From Clostridiales bacterium (lineage in GTDB: Bacteria; Bacillota; Clostridia; Lachnospirales; Anaerotignaceae): a stretch of 19,271 nucleotides of DNA. The notes under the pieces are model-generated. The model searched no databases, was not told the DNA's origin, and saw only the letters and a program-made list of their open reading frames with translations. This document shows, piece after piece, positions 1-6,924 of the stretch; positions within the stretch are counted from its first letter, which is position 1; the number at the start of each line of letters is the position of its first letter. Location of the stretch: positions 1 through 19,271 of the forward strand of contig JAHZAW010000057.1 of assembly GCA_019423725.1 (NCBI GenBank), given 5' to 3'. A program made the translations under genes and the position numbers.

Positions 1-111
1 AGCGATAGCTTTCTTCATCTTTGAAGCGGGTACATCAACTGTGTCGTGTTTAGCTGTGTTACCGTTTCTTATTCTAGTGAGCATATCTGCGATTGGATCA
101 CTCATTGACAT
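1..111 (-). CDS. rpsH: 30S ribosomal protein S8, N-terminal part (cut by window edge)
   Basis: Only the first 37 codons are present; the gene runs off the left end of the window. The translation begins MSMSDPIADMLTRIRNGN, the typical S8 N-terminus (DP-ADMLTRIRNA in the family). S8 binds helix 21 of 16S rRNA in the platform of the small subunit and, in E. coli, also represses the spc operon. There are two possible ATG starts, at 111 and 105. The first is preferred because a GGAGG motif lies 9 nt upstream of it, against 15 nt for the second. It follows rpsN by 23 nt, the standard spc operon order. Confidence 0.95.
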   Translation of the reverse strand, partial: MSMSDPIADMLTRIRNGNTAKHDTVDVPASKMKKAIA

Positions 112-134
112 GTGTTATATCCTCCTTTCCCTAA

Positions 135-320
135 TTACCAGCTGGCTTTTTTAACTCCCGGTATCTGGCCTTTGTAAGCTAATTCACGGAAGCAAACACG
201 GCATATTCCGTACTTTCTTAAAACAGCATGCGGTCTTCCGCAAATTCTGCAACGTGTATATGCTCTAGTTGAAAACTTAGGGGCTCTCTGCTGCTTGATA
301 ATCATTGACTTCTTAGCCAT
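135..320 (-). CDS. rpsN: 30S ribosomal protein S14, zinc-binding type (61 aa)
   Basis: Complete 61-residue protein of the short, zinc-binding S14 class. Four cysteines are seen in two CxxC pairs (C24, C27, C40, C43), the zinc ribbon that distinguishes this class from the longer cysteine-free S14 of proteobacteria. S14 sits in the head of the 30S subunit next to S3 and S10. In Gram-positive bacteria that also carry a zinc-free paralogue, that copy is normally encoded elsewhere under zinc control; none is seen here. The ATG start has a GGGAGG motif 7 nt upstream. It lies 13 nt after rplE, in the usual spc operon order. Confidence 0.98.
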   Translation of the reverse strand: MAKKSMIIKQQRAPKFSTRAYTRCRICGRPHAVLRKYGICRVCFRELAYKGQIPGVKKASW

Positions 321-333
321 TTGTTTCCCTCCC

Positions 334-873
334 TTATCTGCTGAATGGCATTCCGAATAATCTTAATAATTCTCTTGCTTCTTCATCTGTATTTGCTGTT
401 GTTACGAACACGATATCCATACCTCTGATTTTATCAACCTTATCATATTCGATTTCAGGGAAGATAAGCTGCTCTTTGATACCCATTGTGTAGTTGCCTC
501 TTCCGTCGAAAGAGTTAGCCTTTACGCCACGGAAGTCACGTACACGGGGAAGAGCGATATTGATTAATCTGTCAGCAAACTCATACATTCTGTCGCCACG
601 GAGTGTAACTTTGCATCCGATGGGCATTCCTGTACGAAGTTTGAAAGCAGCAACTGATTTTTTAGCTTTTGTGATGATGGGCTTCTGACCTGAGATGATT
701 GTAAGGTCTTTAACAGCTCCGTCAAGGACTTTAGCGTTGTCCTTTGCTTCACCTACACCCATGTTGATAACGATCTTTTCAAGCTTGGGTACAGCCATTT
801 TATTTTTATATGAAAACTTTTTAGTCATTGCGTCAACTATTTCTGCATCATAAAACTCTTTAAGTCTGTTCAT
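334..873 (-). CDS. rplE: 50S ribosomal protein L5
   Basis: Complete 179-residue protein, the usual length for bacterial L5. It opens MNRLKEFYDAEIVDAM and carries the family signatures VPKLEKIVINMGVGEA, KKSVAAFKLRTGMPIG and FPEIEYDKVDKIRGMDI. L5 binds 5S rRNA together with L18 and L25, in the central protuberance of the 50S subunit, and contacts S13 across the subunit interface. The ATG start has a good AGGAGG site upstream. The gene follows rplX by 21 nt and precedes rpsN by 13 nt, so it is translated from the same long S10-spc message. Confidence 0.98.
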   Translation of the reverse strand: MNRLKEFYDAEIVDAMTKKFSYKNKMAVPKLEKIVINMGVGEAKDNAKVLDGAVKDLTIISGQKPIITKAKKSVAAFKLRTGMPIGCKVTLRGDRMYEFADRLINIALPRVRDFRGVKANSFDGRGNYTMGIKEQLIFPEIEYDKVDKIRGMDIVFVTTANTDEEARELLRLFGMPFSR

Positions 874-894
874 TAGTTAACCTCCTTTCACAGA

Positions 895-1230
895 TTAGTC
901 GATTACTTCGCCGGTCTTTTTAGCGATTCTCTGTTTAACAATTACTTCTTTGCCGTCTTTAACTTCTTTAGTTAATTTGTAACCGATTCTTGTGGGTTTT
1001 CCGTTTATTAAATACATAACGTTTGAAGCGTCGATGTAGTTTTCTTTCTTGATGATACCACCCTGCTGGTTAGCGGGACTGGGTTTTGTGTGTTTAGATA
1101 CCATGTTGATACCTTCAACGATGACTCTGTTTTTCTTTCTGTCAACAAGGAGGATCTTGCCCTCTTTGCCCTTATCTTTACCGGCGATAACAACTACTTT
1201 GTCGCCTTTCTTTAACTTCATATTGGCCAC
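895..1230 (-). CDS. rplX: 50S ribosomal protein L24
   Basis: Complete 111-residue protein with the KOW motif near the N-terminus (KLKKGDKVVVIAGKDKGKEG, about residues 5-24). L24 binds the 5' domain of 23S rRNA and is one of the assembly initiators of the large subunit. The start chosen is a GTG at 1230, because AAGGAGGTG lies 8 nt upstream of it. The internal ATG at codon 4 (1221) would sit about 17 nt from that site, too far. The family normally starts close to this KxKKGD segment, so the three extra residues are reasonable. It follows rplN by 15 nt. Confidence 0.97.
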   Translation of the reverse strand: MANMKLKKGDKVVVIAGKDKGKEGKILLVDRKKNRVIVEGINMVSKHTKPSPANQQGGIIKKENYIDASNVMYLINGKPTRIGYKLTKEVKDGKEVIVKQRIAKKTGEVID

Positions 1231-1245
1231 TGTCGTTACACCTCC

Positions 1246-1614
1246 TTAAAGAACTTCCGGTGCGAGAGAGAGAATCTTCATAAACTGTTTTTCTCTTAAC
1301 TCTCTGGCAACGGGTCCGAAAATACGAGTACCTCTGGGGTTCTTGTCATCTCTGATGATAACTGCAGCGTTTTCATCGAATCTGATGTATGAACCATCGG
1401 GTCTGCCTACTCTTGATACAGTTCTTACTACTACTGCCTTAACAACGTCGCCTTTTTTAACAACGCCGCCTGGTGTTGCGTCTTTAACCGCAGCAACTAT
1501 TATATCTCCAACTCCTGCATATCTTCTGGTTGAACCACCCAGAACTCTGATGCAAAGAAGCTCTTTTGCGCCTGAATTATCTGCTACTTTTAATCTGGTC
1601 TCTTGCTGAACCAT
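1246..1614 (-). CDS. rplN: 50S ribosomal protein L14
   Basis: Complete 122-residue protein, exactly the usual length for L14. It starts MVQQETRLKVADNSGAKELLCIRVLGG and contains the highly conserved stretch KGDVVKAVVVRT and the C-terminal FGPVARELREKQFMKI. L14 lies at the subunit interface, contacts 16S helix 14 in bridge B8, and is the docking point of the silencing factor RsfS. ATG start with a GGAGG motif about 8 nt upstream. Thirty-one nt separate it from rpsQ and 15 nt from rplX, in standard operon order. Confidence 0.98.
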   Translation of the reverse strand: MVQQETRLKVADNSGAKELLCIRVLGGSTRRYAGVGDIIVAAVKDATPGGVVKKGDVVKAVVVRTVSRVGRPDGSYIRFDENAAVIIRDDKNPRGTRIFGPVARELREKQFMKILSLAPEVL

Positions 1615-1645
1615 ATTATATGCCTCCTCTCATATCAGGATTCTT

Positions 1646-1903
1646 TTATTTAGCTTTCTCTACGATTGAAACAAGTCTCCATCTCTTATCCTTTGATAAA
1701 GGTCTTGTTTCCATAACTTTTACACGGTCACCGACTCTGCACTCATTGTTCTCGTCATGAGCTTTGAGTTTGTAAGTCTTCTTAACGATTTTTCCGTATA
1801 AGGGGTGTTTAACGTTATCCTGAACAGCAACAACGATTGTCTTGTCCATCTTGTCGCTGATTACTTTGCCCACTCTTGTTTTACGAAGATTTCTTTCTTC
1901 CAC
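1646..1903 (-). CDS. rpsQ: 30S ribosomal protein S17
   Basis: Complete 85-residue OB-fold protein of the S17 family. It opens MEERNLRKTRVGKVISDKMDKTIVVAV and ends with the conserved KVMETRPLSKDKRWRLV region. S17 binds 16S helices 7 and 11 and is a primary assembly protein of the 30S body. The start is a GTG, with GGAGG 8 nt upstream; no ATG nearby gives the conserved N-terminus. It follows rpmC by 22 nt. Confidence 0.97.
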   Translation of the reverse strand: MEERNLRKTRVGKVISDKMDKTIVVAVQDNVKHPLYGKIVKKTYKLKAHDENNECRVGDRVKVMETRPLSKDKRWRLVSIVEKAK

Positions 1904-1925
1904 GAGATGTGCCTCCTTTCGCTAA

Positions 1926-2135
1926 TTAGTTAGCTGCTCTCTGTTTCTGTGTAATTATAGTCTGAATTCTTGCTATATTCTTGCGAACCTCTTTGATTCT
2001 TGCAGTATTATCCAACTGGTTAGTTGCGTTCTGGAATCTGAGATTGAATAATTCTTTTTTTGCAGCAACAAGGTCATTGCCTAACTCGGCTGCTGATTTG
2101 TTCATTAAATCTGAAACGTAGCCTTTAGATTTCAC
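1926..2135 (-). CDS. rpmC: 50S ribosomal protein L29
   Basis: Complete 69-residue helical-hairpin protein. The segment ELFNLRFQNATNQLDNTARIKEVRKNIARIQT is the L29 signature. L29 sits beside L23 at the polypeptide exit tunnel, where trigger factor and the signal recognition particle dock. The start is a GTG that overlaps the rplP stop codon in a 4-base GTGA arrangement, which implies translational coupling. The only ribosome binding site is a modest AAGGTG inside the end of rplP, so re-initiation by terminating ribosomes is likely to matter. Confidence 0.96.
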   Translation of the reverse strand: MKSKGYVSDLMNKSAAELGNDLVAAKKELFNLRFQNATNQLDNTARIKEVRKNIARIQTIITQKQRAAN

Positions 2136-2566
2136 TGCTTATCACCTTCCATTTCCTGCTCCGCACGAGAAACGATCTTGCACTTGATTGGTAACTTATG
2201 AGTAGCAAGACGTAAAGCTTCTCTTGCTGTTTCCTCAGGTACACCGCCAAGCTCGAACATAACTCTGCCGGGTTTAACAACTGCTACCCAGTATTCAGGT
2301 GAACCTTTTCCTGAACCCATTCGAGTTTCAGCGGGTTTTGCTGTTATAGGTTTGTCAGGGAAGATCTTGATCCATACCTGACCACCACGTTTGATATATC
2401 TTGTCATAGCGATACGGGCTGCTTCAATCTGGTTTGATGTGATCCAGCTGGGCTCGAGCGCTACGATACCGTAATCACCGTAAGTAATTTTATTGCCTCT
2501 GAGAGCGCGTCCTTTAAGTCTGCCTCTCATCTGTTTACGTCTTTTTACTCTTTTAGGCATTAACAT
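2132..2566 (-). CDS. rplP: 50S ribosomal protein L16
   Basis: Complete 144-residue protein of normal length. It starts MLMPKRVKRRKQMRGRLKG and includes the conserved RYIKRGGQVWIKIFPDKPIT and RMGSGKGSPEYWVAVVKPG segments. L16 organises the tRNA A-site region of the 50S subunit near the peptidyl transferase centre. The first ATG (2566) overlaps the rpsC stop by one base (TAATG); GGAGG is 9 nt upstream of it but 15 nt upstream of the second ATG (2560), so the first is chosen. Overlaps on both sides point to coupled translation of rpsC, rplP and rpmC. Confidence 0.97.
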   Translation of the reverse strand: MLMPKRVKRRKQMRGRLKGRALRGNKITYGDYGIVALEPSWITSNQIEAARIAMTRYIKRGGQVWIKIFPDKPITAKPAETRMGSGKGSPEYWVAVVKPGRVMFELGGVPEETAREALRLATHKLPIKCKIVSRAEQEMEGDKQ

Positions 2567-3225
2567 TACTCAGCGCCTCCTTCCTTTTTAGCAGCTTTTA
2601 CAGGAAGAACTTCTCCCTTGTAGATCCATACTTTAACACCGAGTTTGCCGTATGTTGTGTTTGCTTCTGCAAATCCGTAATCAATGTCAGCTCTTAATGT
2701 CTGAAGGGGGATAGTACCATCATGGTAGCTTTCGCTTCTAGCCATTTCAGCACCGCCAAGACGTCCGCTTACTGTTGTCTTGATACCCTTAGCACCGAAC
2801 TTCATTGTTCTGCCCATAGCCTGTTTCATAGCACGACGGAATGTTACACGTTCCTCAAGCTGAAGAGCGATGTTTTCTGCAACGAGCTGTGCATCAAGCT
2901 CAGGTCTCTTGATCTCTTCGATATTGATGCTGACCTTCTGTTTTGAGATCTTCTGAACTTCATTTCTAAGCTCTTCGATAGCCTGGCCGTTCTTTCCGAT
3001 AACAACACCGGGTTTAGCTGTTCTGATTGTGATTTTAACTTTATCGTTTGTTCTTTCGATACCTATTTTTGAAACGCCTGAAGCGTAAAGTTTTGATTTG
3101 ATGAACTTTCTGATATTTACGTCCTCAACTAAGTAATCAGCGAAGTCTTTATCAGCATACCATTTAGTATCCCAATCTTTGATAACGCCGACTCTTAAGC
3201 CGTGCGGATTAACTTTCTGTCCCAC
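2566..3225 (-). CDS. rpsC: 30S ribosomal protein S3
   Basis: Complete 219-residue protein, a usual Firmicutes length. It begins MGQKVNPHGLRVGVIKDWDTKWYA. A type II KH domain is visible, with the GxxG loop G77-K-N-G80 in the segment GVVIGKNGQAIEELR. The C-terminal domain has GAKGIKTTVSGRLGGAEMARSE. S3 lines the mRNA entry tunnel with S4 and S5 and contributes to helicase activity. The start is a GTG with AGGAGGT 8 nt upstream. It ends on a TAATG overlap with rplP. Confidence 0.98.
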   Translation of the reverse strand: MGQKVNPHGLRVGVIKDWDTKWYADKDFADYLVEDVNIRKFIKSKLYASGVSKIGIERTNDKVKITIRTAKPGVVIGKNGQAIEELRNEVQKISKQKVSINIEEIKRPELDAQLVAENIALQLEERVTFRRAMKQAMGRTMKFGAKGIKTTVSGRLGGAEMARSESYHDGTIPLQTLRADIDYGFAEANTTYGKLGVKVWIYKGEVLPVKAAKKEGGAE

Positions 3226-3239
3226 TCTATTCTACCTCC

Positions 3240-3629
3240 TTATCTCTCATTAAGGATTATGGATATATGACTTGATCTCTTTAAGATTCTATAAGCTCTG
3301 CCCTGTGCTCTGGGGCGAATTCTCTTTAATACGGGAGCCTGACCAGCTACCGCGTCTTCAACATATAATTTGCTGACATCCATACCCAAGTTATTTTCTG
3401 CATTTGCAACTGCCGATTTTAATACTTTAGCGATAACTGCTGCTGCGTATCTGGGTGAGTACTCCAGCATTGCAGCTGCTGTAGCAACGTCTTTGCCTTT
3501 AATCTGGTCTAAAACAATCTTTGCTTTAGAAGCAGGAATGCCTGTGTATTTAACCGATGCATGGGGTCTTTTTTCCTGTGTTGCGATGTTTCTTTCCTTT
3601 TTAATCTGGCTTCTGTGTCCTTTTGCCAT
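3240..3629 (-). CDS. rplV: 50S ribosomal protein L22, with clostridial N-terminal extension
   Basis: Complete 129-residue protein. The core (KYTGIPASKAKIVLDQIKGKDV ... RIRPRAQGRAYRILKRSSHISIILNER) is the L22 family; its beta-hairpin lines the narrowest part of the exit tunnel, where macrolide resistance changes arise. The protein is longer than the roughly 110-residue E. coli L22 because of a basic N-terminal stretch, MAKGHRSQIKKERNIATQEK, which I recognise from Lachnospiraceae. The reading frame stays open upstream, but GGAGG is well placed only for the ATG at 3629. It follows rpsS by 25 nt. Confidence 0.97.
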   Translation of the reverse strand: MAKGHRSQIKKERNIATQEKRPHASVKYTGIPASKAKIVLDQIKGKDVATAAAMLEYSPRYAAAVIAKVLKSAVANAENNLGMDVSKLYVEDAVAGQAPVLKRIRPRAQGRAYRILKRSSHISIILNER

Positions 3630-3654
3630 GAACGAAACCCTCCTTCCAAACCGA

Positions 3655-3939
3655 TTAACGTACTTTAGATTTCTTTTCTGCGTCCTTGCCGTGTCCTCTG
3701 TATGTTCTTGTAAGAGCGAACTCACCAAGTTTATGTCCAACCATATCTTCTGTTATATATACAGGAACATGCTTTCTTCCGTCATGTACGGCGATTGTAT
3801 GTCCGATCATTTCAGGGAAAATAGTAGAACGACGAGACCAAGTTTTGATAACTGTTTTTTCGCCTGCTGCGTTTAATGCATCAACTTTCTTTAAGAGATG
3901 CTCGTCAGCGAATGGACCTTTTTTAAGTGATCTGGCCAT
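3655..3939 (-). CDS. rpsS: 30S ribosomal protein S19
   Basis: Complete 94-residue protein of normal length. It begins MARSLKKGPFADEHLLKKV and has the conserved IKTWSRRSTIFPEMIGHTIAVHDGRKHVPVYITEDMVGHKLGEFA region. S19 forms a complex with S13 in the head of the 30S subunit and takes part in the subunit bridge near the A-site finger. ATG start with AAAGGAGG about 8 nt upstream. A 75-nt spacer with two small hairpins separates it from rplB upstream. Confidence 0.98.
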   Translation of the reverse strand: MARSLKKGPFADEHLLKKVDALNAAGEKTVIKTWSRRSTIFPEMIGHTIAVHDGRKHVPVYITEDMVGHKLGEFALTRTYRGHGKDAEKKSKVR

Positions 3940-3967
3940 GTATTTGTCCTCCTTTTACAAATGATTC

Positions 3968-4008
3968 CGATGACTGTCATCGTTATCGATACTTTCACGA
4001 AAGTGAAA
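3968..4008 (-). promoter_or_regulatory. Two small hairpins in the rplB-rpsS spacer
   Basis: In transcript orientation the rplB-rpsS spacer contains a 6-bp stem with a UUUC loop (4008-3993), then a 6-bp stem, CGAUGA-CAG-UCAUCG (3982-3968), just before the rpsS ribosome binding site. Neither is followed by a U-run, so they are not terminators. They may be processing, stability or translation-control elements. The base pairing is seen in the sequence; a function is inference. Confidence 0.4.
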
Positions 4009-4014
4009 AGATAA

Positions 4015-4845
4015 TTATCCGTTTCTTCTGCGAATGATATATTTGTTAGATGTTTTATGTTTCTTTCTTGTCTTGTAGCCCATTGCAGGTTTACCCCAAG
4101 GAGTCATAGGACTGGGACGACCAACGGGTGCTCTACCTTCACCACCACCGTGAGGATGGTCGTTAGGGTTCATAACAGAACCACGAACTGTAGGTCTGAT
4201 ACCCATATGACGTTTTCTACCTGCTTTACCGATTGTAACAAGCTCGTTGTCAAGGTTTCCTACCTGACCGATTGTAGCTTTGCAGTCGATGGGAAGAAGT
4301 CTCATTTCGCCTGAAGGAAGTTTTACTGTAGCATATTTGCCTTCCTTAGCCATAAGCTGAGCTACGTTGCCAGCAGCACGTACAAGCTGTGCGCCCTTGC
4401 CGGGTTTCATTTCGATGTTGTGGATGTTTGCACCAACGGGGATGTTTCTCATGGGAAGAGCGTTTCCTACTCTAACCTCTGCTTCAGCACCACTCATTAC
4501 TGTGTCGCCAACTTTAAGGCCTACAGGAGCGATGATGTATGATTTAACACCGTCAGCATAAACGATAAGAGCGATATTAGCTGTTCTGTTAGGATCGTAC
4601 TCGATTCCAACAACCTTTGCGGGGATACCGTCTCTGTTACGTTTGAAATCTACTAATCTATATTTGATCTTAGCACCGCCGCCTTTATGACGAACAGTTA
4701 TTTTACCCTGAGCATTTCTTCCTGAGTTTTTCTTAAGGTGAACAACTAAGGATTTTTCGGGTGTTTTCTTTGTAATTTCTTCAAAAGTGGACACTGTCAT
4801 GTGTCTTCTGGATGGTGTATAAGGCTTATATCTCTTGATGCCCAT
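4015..4845 (-). CDS. rplB: 50S ribosomal protein L2
   Basis: Complete 276-residue protein of the expected length. It begins MGIKRYKPYTPSRRHMTVSTFEEITKK. The central RNA-binding part has GRNAQGKITVRHKGGGAKIKYRLVDFKR, and the C-terminal region has the invariant MNPNDHPHGGGEGR loop (histidine at about residue 230) and the WGKPAMGYKTRKKHKTSNKYIIRRR tail. L2 binds 23S helix 66, holds the subunits together and is needed for peptidyl transferase activity. ATG start with AAAGGAGT about 8 nt upstream. It follows rplW after a 70-nt spacer that contains a GNRA hairpin. Confidence 0.98.
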   Translation of the reverse strand: MGIKRYKPYTPSRRHMTVSTFEEITKKTPEKSLVVHLKKNSGRNAQGKITVRHKGGGAKIKYRLVDFKRNRDGIPAKVVGIEYDPNRTANIALIVYADGVKSYIIAPVGLKVGDTVMSGAEAEVRVGNALPMRNIPVGANIHNIEMKPGKGAQLVRAAGNVAQLMAKEGKYATVKLPSGEMRLLPIDCKATIGQVGNLDNELVTIGKAGRKRHMGIRPTVRGSVMNPNDHPHGGGEGRAPVGRPSPMTPWGKPAMGYKTRKKHKTSNKYIIRRRNG

Positions 4846-4877
4846 CTTTTACACTCCTTTCAATCCGTTCATACTCT

Positions 4878-4893
4878 CACACGTTTCCGTGTG
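4878..4893 (-). promoter_or_regulatory. GNRA-capped hairpin in the rplW-rplB spacer
   Basis: In transcript orientation the spacer carries CACACG-GAAA-CGUGUG, a perfect 6-bp stem closed by a GAAA tetraloop, 32 nt before the rplB start. No U-run follows, so it is not a terminator. GNRA loops are stable and often make tertiary or protein contacts. The structure is directly visible; its role (message stability or control of rplB) is inference. Confidence 0.45.
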
Positions 4894-4915
4894 TTTCTTT
4901 TCTATCTGGTTATAA

Positions 4916-5215
4916 TCACATGCCCTGGAAAATCTCGATATCTTTGCTGTCAGCAGTAAGCTTAACGATAGCTTTCTTTGTCTTAGCTGTTTTTCCGTAA
5001 ACCATGCCTCTTCTTTTTGTCTTGCCTGCGCAGTTCATAGTGTGAACTGACTCAACCTTTGTACCTTCAAACATCTTTTCAACAGCCTGTTTGATCTGGA
5101 TCTTGTTTGCATCCGGGTGTACAAGGAAAGTATATTTTTTGCTGTCCATAATAGACATACTGTTTTCTGTAACAACGGGTTTAAGTATAACGTCATAATA
5201 CTTTAAATCTGCCAT
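4916..5215 (-). CDS. rplW: 50S ribosomal protein L23
   Basis: Complete 99-residue protein. It starts MADLKYYDVILKPVVTENSMSIMDSKKYTFLVHPDANKIQIKQAVEKMF, the L23 signature, followed by the GKTKRRGMVYGKTAKTKKAIVKL RNA-contact strand. L23 lies at the exit tunnel beside L29 and is the main docking site of trigger factor. The ATG overlaps the rplD stop by one base (TAATG), and GAGGAGGTG lies inside the end of rplD, so the two genes are probably translationally coupled. Confidence 0.98.
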   Translation of the reverse strand: MADLKYYDVILKPVVTENSMSIMDSKKYTFLVHPDANKIQIKQAVEKMFEGTKVESVHTMNCAGKTKRRGMVYGKTAKTKKAIVKLTADSKDIEIFQGM

Positions 5216-5835
5216 TATGCGTACACCTCCTCAATCTTAGCAACAGCTTCTTTTGTTACAACGAGTGTGTTGTACTTAAGAATGTCGTATGTGTTGATTG
5301 TGTTAACCGAAGCTGTCTTAACCTCGGGGATATTTCTAGCTGAAAGGATGGCGTTTTTGTTGCTGCCCTCCATAACGATAAGAGCCTTGCCAGCGTTGAT
5401 ATTGCTGAGAACCTTTGCCATTTCCTTTGTCTTAACTTCTGCTAAATCAAGGTTATCAAGAACGATGATCTTTTCTTCAGCAGCCTTAACTGAAAGAGCT
5501 GACTGTAAAGCGAGCTTTTTAACTTTCTTGTTAAGTTTGAATGAGTAGCATCTGGGCTTGGGAGCGAATACTACGCCACCGCCTGTCCACTGAGGAGCAC
5601 GGATTGAGCCCTGTCTTGCACGACCTGTTCCCTTCTGTCTGAAAGGTTTCTTTCCGCCGCCGCTTACTTCTGAACGTGTTCTTGCGCTCTGTGTGCCCTG
5701 TCTCTGGTTAGCAAGGTACTGTTTTACCGCAAGATGCATAACGTGTTCATTTATTTCAACACCGAATACCGCATCGCTGAGTTCGATTGTTCCGACCTCT
5801 GCTCCGCTCATGTTGTATACTTTAACATTTGCCAT
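5215..5835 (-). CDS. rplD: 50S ribosomal protein L4
   Basis: Complete 206-residue protein. The tunnel-lining extended loop is recognisable as RSEVSGGGKKPFRQKGTGRARQGSIRAPQWTGGGVVFAPKPR, followed by the globular part ending VTKEAVAKIEEVYA. L4 binds 23S domain I and reaches into the exit tunnel. In E. coli it is also the repressor of the S10 operon, acting on the leader RNA; whether it does so here is unknown, but a structured leader precedes rpsJ. ATG start with AAGGAGG about 8 nt upstream. It follows rplC by 27 nt and overlaps rplW by one base. Confidence 0.98.
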   Translation of the reverse strand: MANVKVYNMSGAEVGTIELSDAVFGVEINEHVMHLAVKQYLANQRQGTQSARTRSEVSGGGKKPFRQKGTGRARQGSIRAPQWTGGGVVFAPKPRCYSFKLNKKVKKLALQSALSVKAAEEKIIVLDNLDLAEVKTKEMAKVLSNINAGKALIVMEGSNKNAILSARNIPEVKTASVNTINTYDILKYNTLVVTKEAVAKIEEVYA

Positions 5836-5862
5836 GTCTGTTTCCTCCTTTCGTAAAGTTTA

Positions 5863-6492
5863 TCAAGCCTTTACGCTTTCCTTTATTACGAGTATTGCGC
5901 CTTTAGGTCCGGGTACAGAGCCTTTGATAAGAAGAAGATTCTTCTCAGCGTCTGCGCGAACGATCTCAACATTCTGGAGTGTTACATTAACAGCACCCAT
6001 ATGTCCGGGCATTCTCTTACCCTTCTTAACGCTTGAAGGTGTAGCTGATGAACCCATTGAACCAACAACTCTGTGAGATTTTGAACCGTGTCCCATGGGA
6101 CCTCTCTGTGCGTTGTATCTCTTGATTGTACTTGCGTATCCTTTACCTTTGGAAACACCGCTTACATCTACTTTATCGCCTGCTGCGAAGATATCGGCTT
6201 TGATCTCTGCGCCGATCTCGTAGTTTGCAGCGTCCTCAAATCTGAATTCCTTAAGATACTTTTTAAGTGAAACGCCAGCTTTTTCAAAATGACCTTTTTT
6301 AGGTTTGTTAGCTAACTTTTCTTTCTGATCTACAAATCCGACCTGAACTGCTTCATAGCCGTCATTTTCCATTGTCTTTTTCTGAACTACGGAACAGGGG
6401 CCTGCTTCAAGAACTGTAACAGGGATAAGGCGTCCGTCTTCAGTGAAAACCTGTGTCATACCGATTTTCTTAGCCATAATAGCTTTTTTCAT
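5863..6492 (-). CDS. rplC: 50S ribosomal protein L3
   Basis: Complete 209-residue protein. It opens MKKAIMAKKIGMTQVFTEDGRLIPVTVLEAGP and has the long loop DVSGVSKGKGYASTIKRYN and GPMGHGSKSHRVVGSMGSSATPSSVKKGKRMPGHMG that reaches toward the peptidyl transferase centre. L3 is one of the two proteins that start 50S assembly. The frame is open further upstream to 6537, but AGGAGGTG lies 6 nt before the ATG at 6492, which gives the conserved N-terminus; the later ATG at 6477 is less well placed. A 120-nt spacer separates it from rpsJ. Confidence 0.97.
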   Translation of the reverse strand: MKKAIMAKKIGMTQVFTEDGRLIPVTVLEAGPCSVVQKKTMENDGYEAVQVGFVDQKEKLANKPKKGHFEKAGVSLKKYLKEFRFEDAANYEIGAEIKADIFAAGDKVDVSGVSKGKGYASTIKRYNAQRGPMGHGSKSHRVVGSMGSSATPSSVKKGKRMPGHMGAVNVTLQNVEIVRADAEKNLLLIKGSVPGPKGAILVIKESVKA

Positions 6493-6567
6493 TTCTCGCA
6501 CCTCCTGAAATCTACAGCGGATTGCCCTTCTCACCATAAAGGCTTACGGGTAATCATTCTAGTTTTA

Positions 6568-6594
6568 ATATAAGCTGTTAACAGTTACTTATAT
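6568..6594 (-). promoter_or_regulatory. Imperfect hairpin in the rpsJ-rplC spacer
   Basis: In transcript orientation AUAUAAG pairs perfectly with CUUAUAU (7 bp), with a 3-nt bulge and an inner CUG-UUAA-CAG stem. It begins 18 nt after the rpsJ stop codon. It is AU-rich and lacks a U-run behind it, so a terminator is unlikely. It may mark an mRNA processing site; the structure is seen, the function is inference. Confidence 0.35.
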
Positions 6595-6612
6595 AAAAAC
6601 CAATTTGGATCA

Positions 6613-6924
6613 TTACATAATTTTTAATGTGATATCAACACCAGCAGGTACATCAAGACGTGTTAAGGCATCAACAGTCTTGGGTGTAGGGCTGAGGATA
6701 TCGATCAGTCTTTTGTGAGTTCTCATCTCGAACTGCTCTCTAGAATCTTTGTACTTATGAACCGCTCTAAGGATAGTAACAACTTCCTTCTTTGTGGGAA
6801 GCGGGATAGGTCCGCTGATCTGAGCTCCTGTTTTCTTTGCAGTTTCGATTATCTGAGCTGCACTCTGGTCGATCAATTTGTGATCGTAAGCTTTGAGACT
6901 GATTCTGATTTTCTGACTTGCCAT
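6613..6924 (-). CDS. rpsJ: 30S ribosomal protein S10 (NusE)
   Basis: Complete 103-residue protein, first gene of the S10 operon. The sequence MASQKIRISLKAYDHKLIDQSAAQIIETAKKTGAQISGPIPLPTKKEVVTILRAVHKYKDSREQFEMRTHKRLIDI is the textbook S10 pattern. S10 works in the 30S head and, as NusE with NusB, in transcription antitermination of rRNA operons; it also links NusG to the leading ribosome. ATG start with AAGGAGGGG upstream, followed by a U-rich stretch. A promoter and a roughly 230-nt structured leader lie directly upstream. Confidence 0.98.
   Translation of the reverse strand: MASQKIRISLKAYDHKLIDQSAAQIIETAKKTGAQISGPIPLPTKKEVVTILRAVHKYKDSREQFEMRTHKRLIDILSPTPKTVDALTRLDVPAGVDITLKIM

Noticed and set aside
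3370..3876. Long plus-strand open frame (168 codons) opposite rplV and rpsS
   Set aside because: It is the antisense shadow of two strongly conserved ribosomal genes and has no ribosome binding site or family signature. The same applies to the other plus-strand frames, such as 7465-7965 opposite the crotonase.
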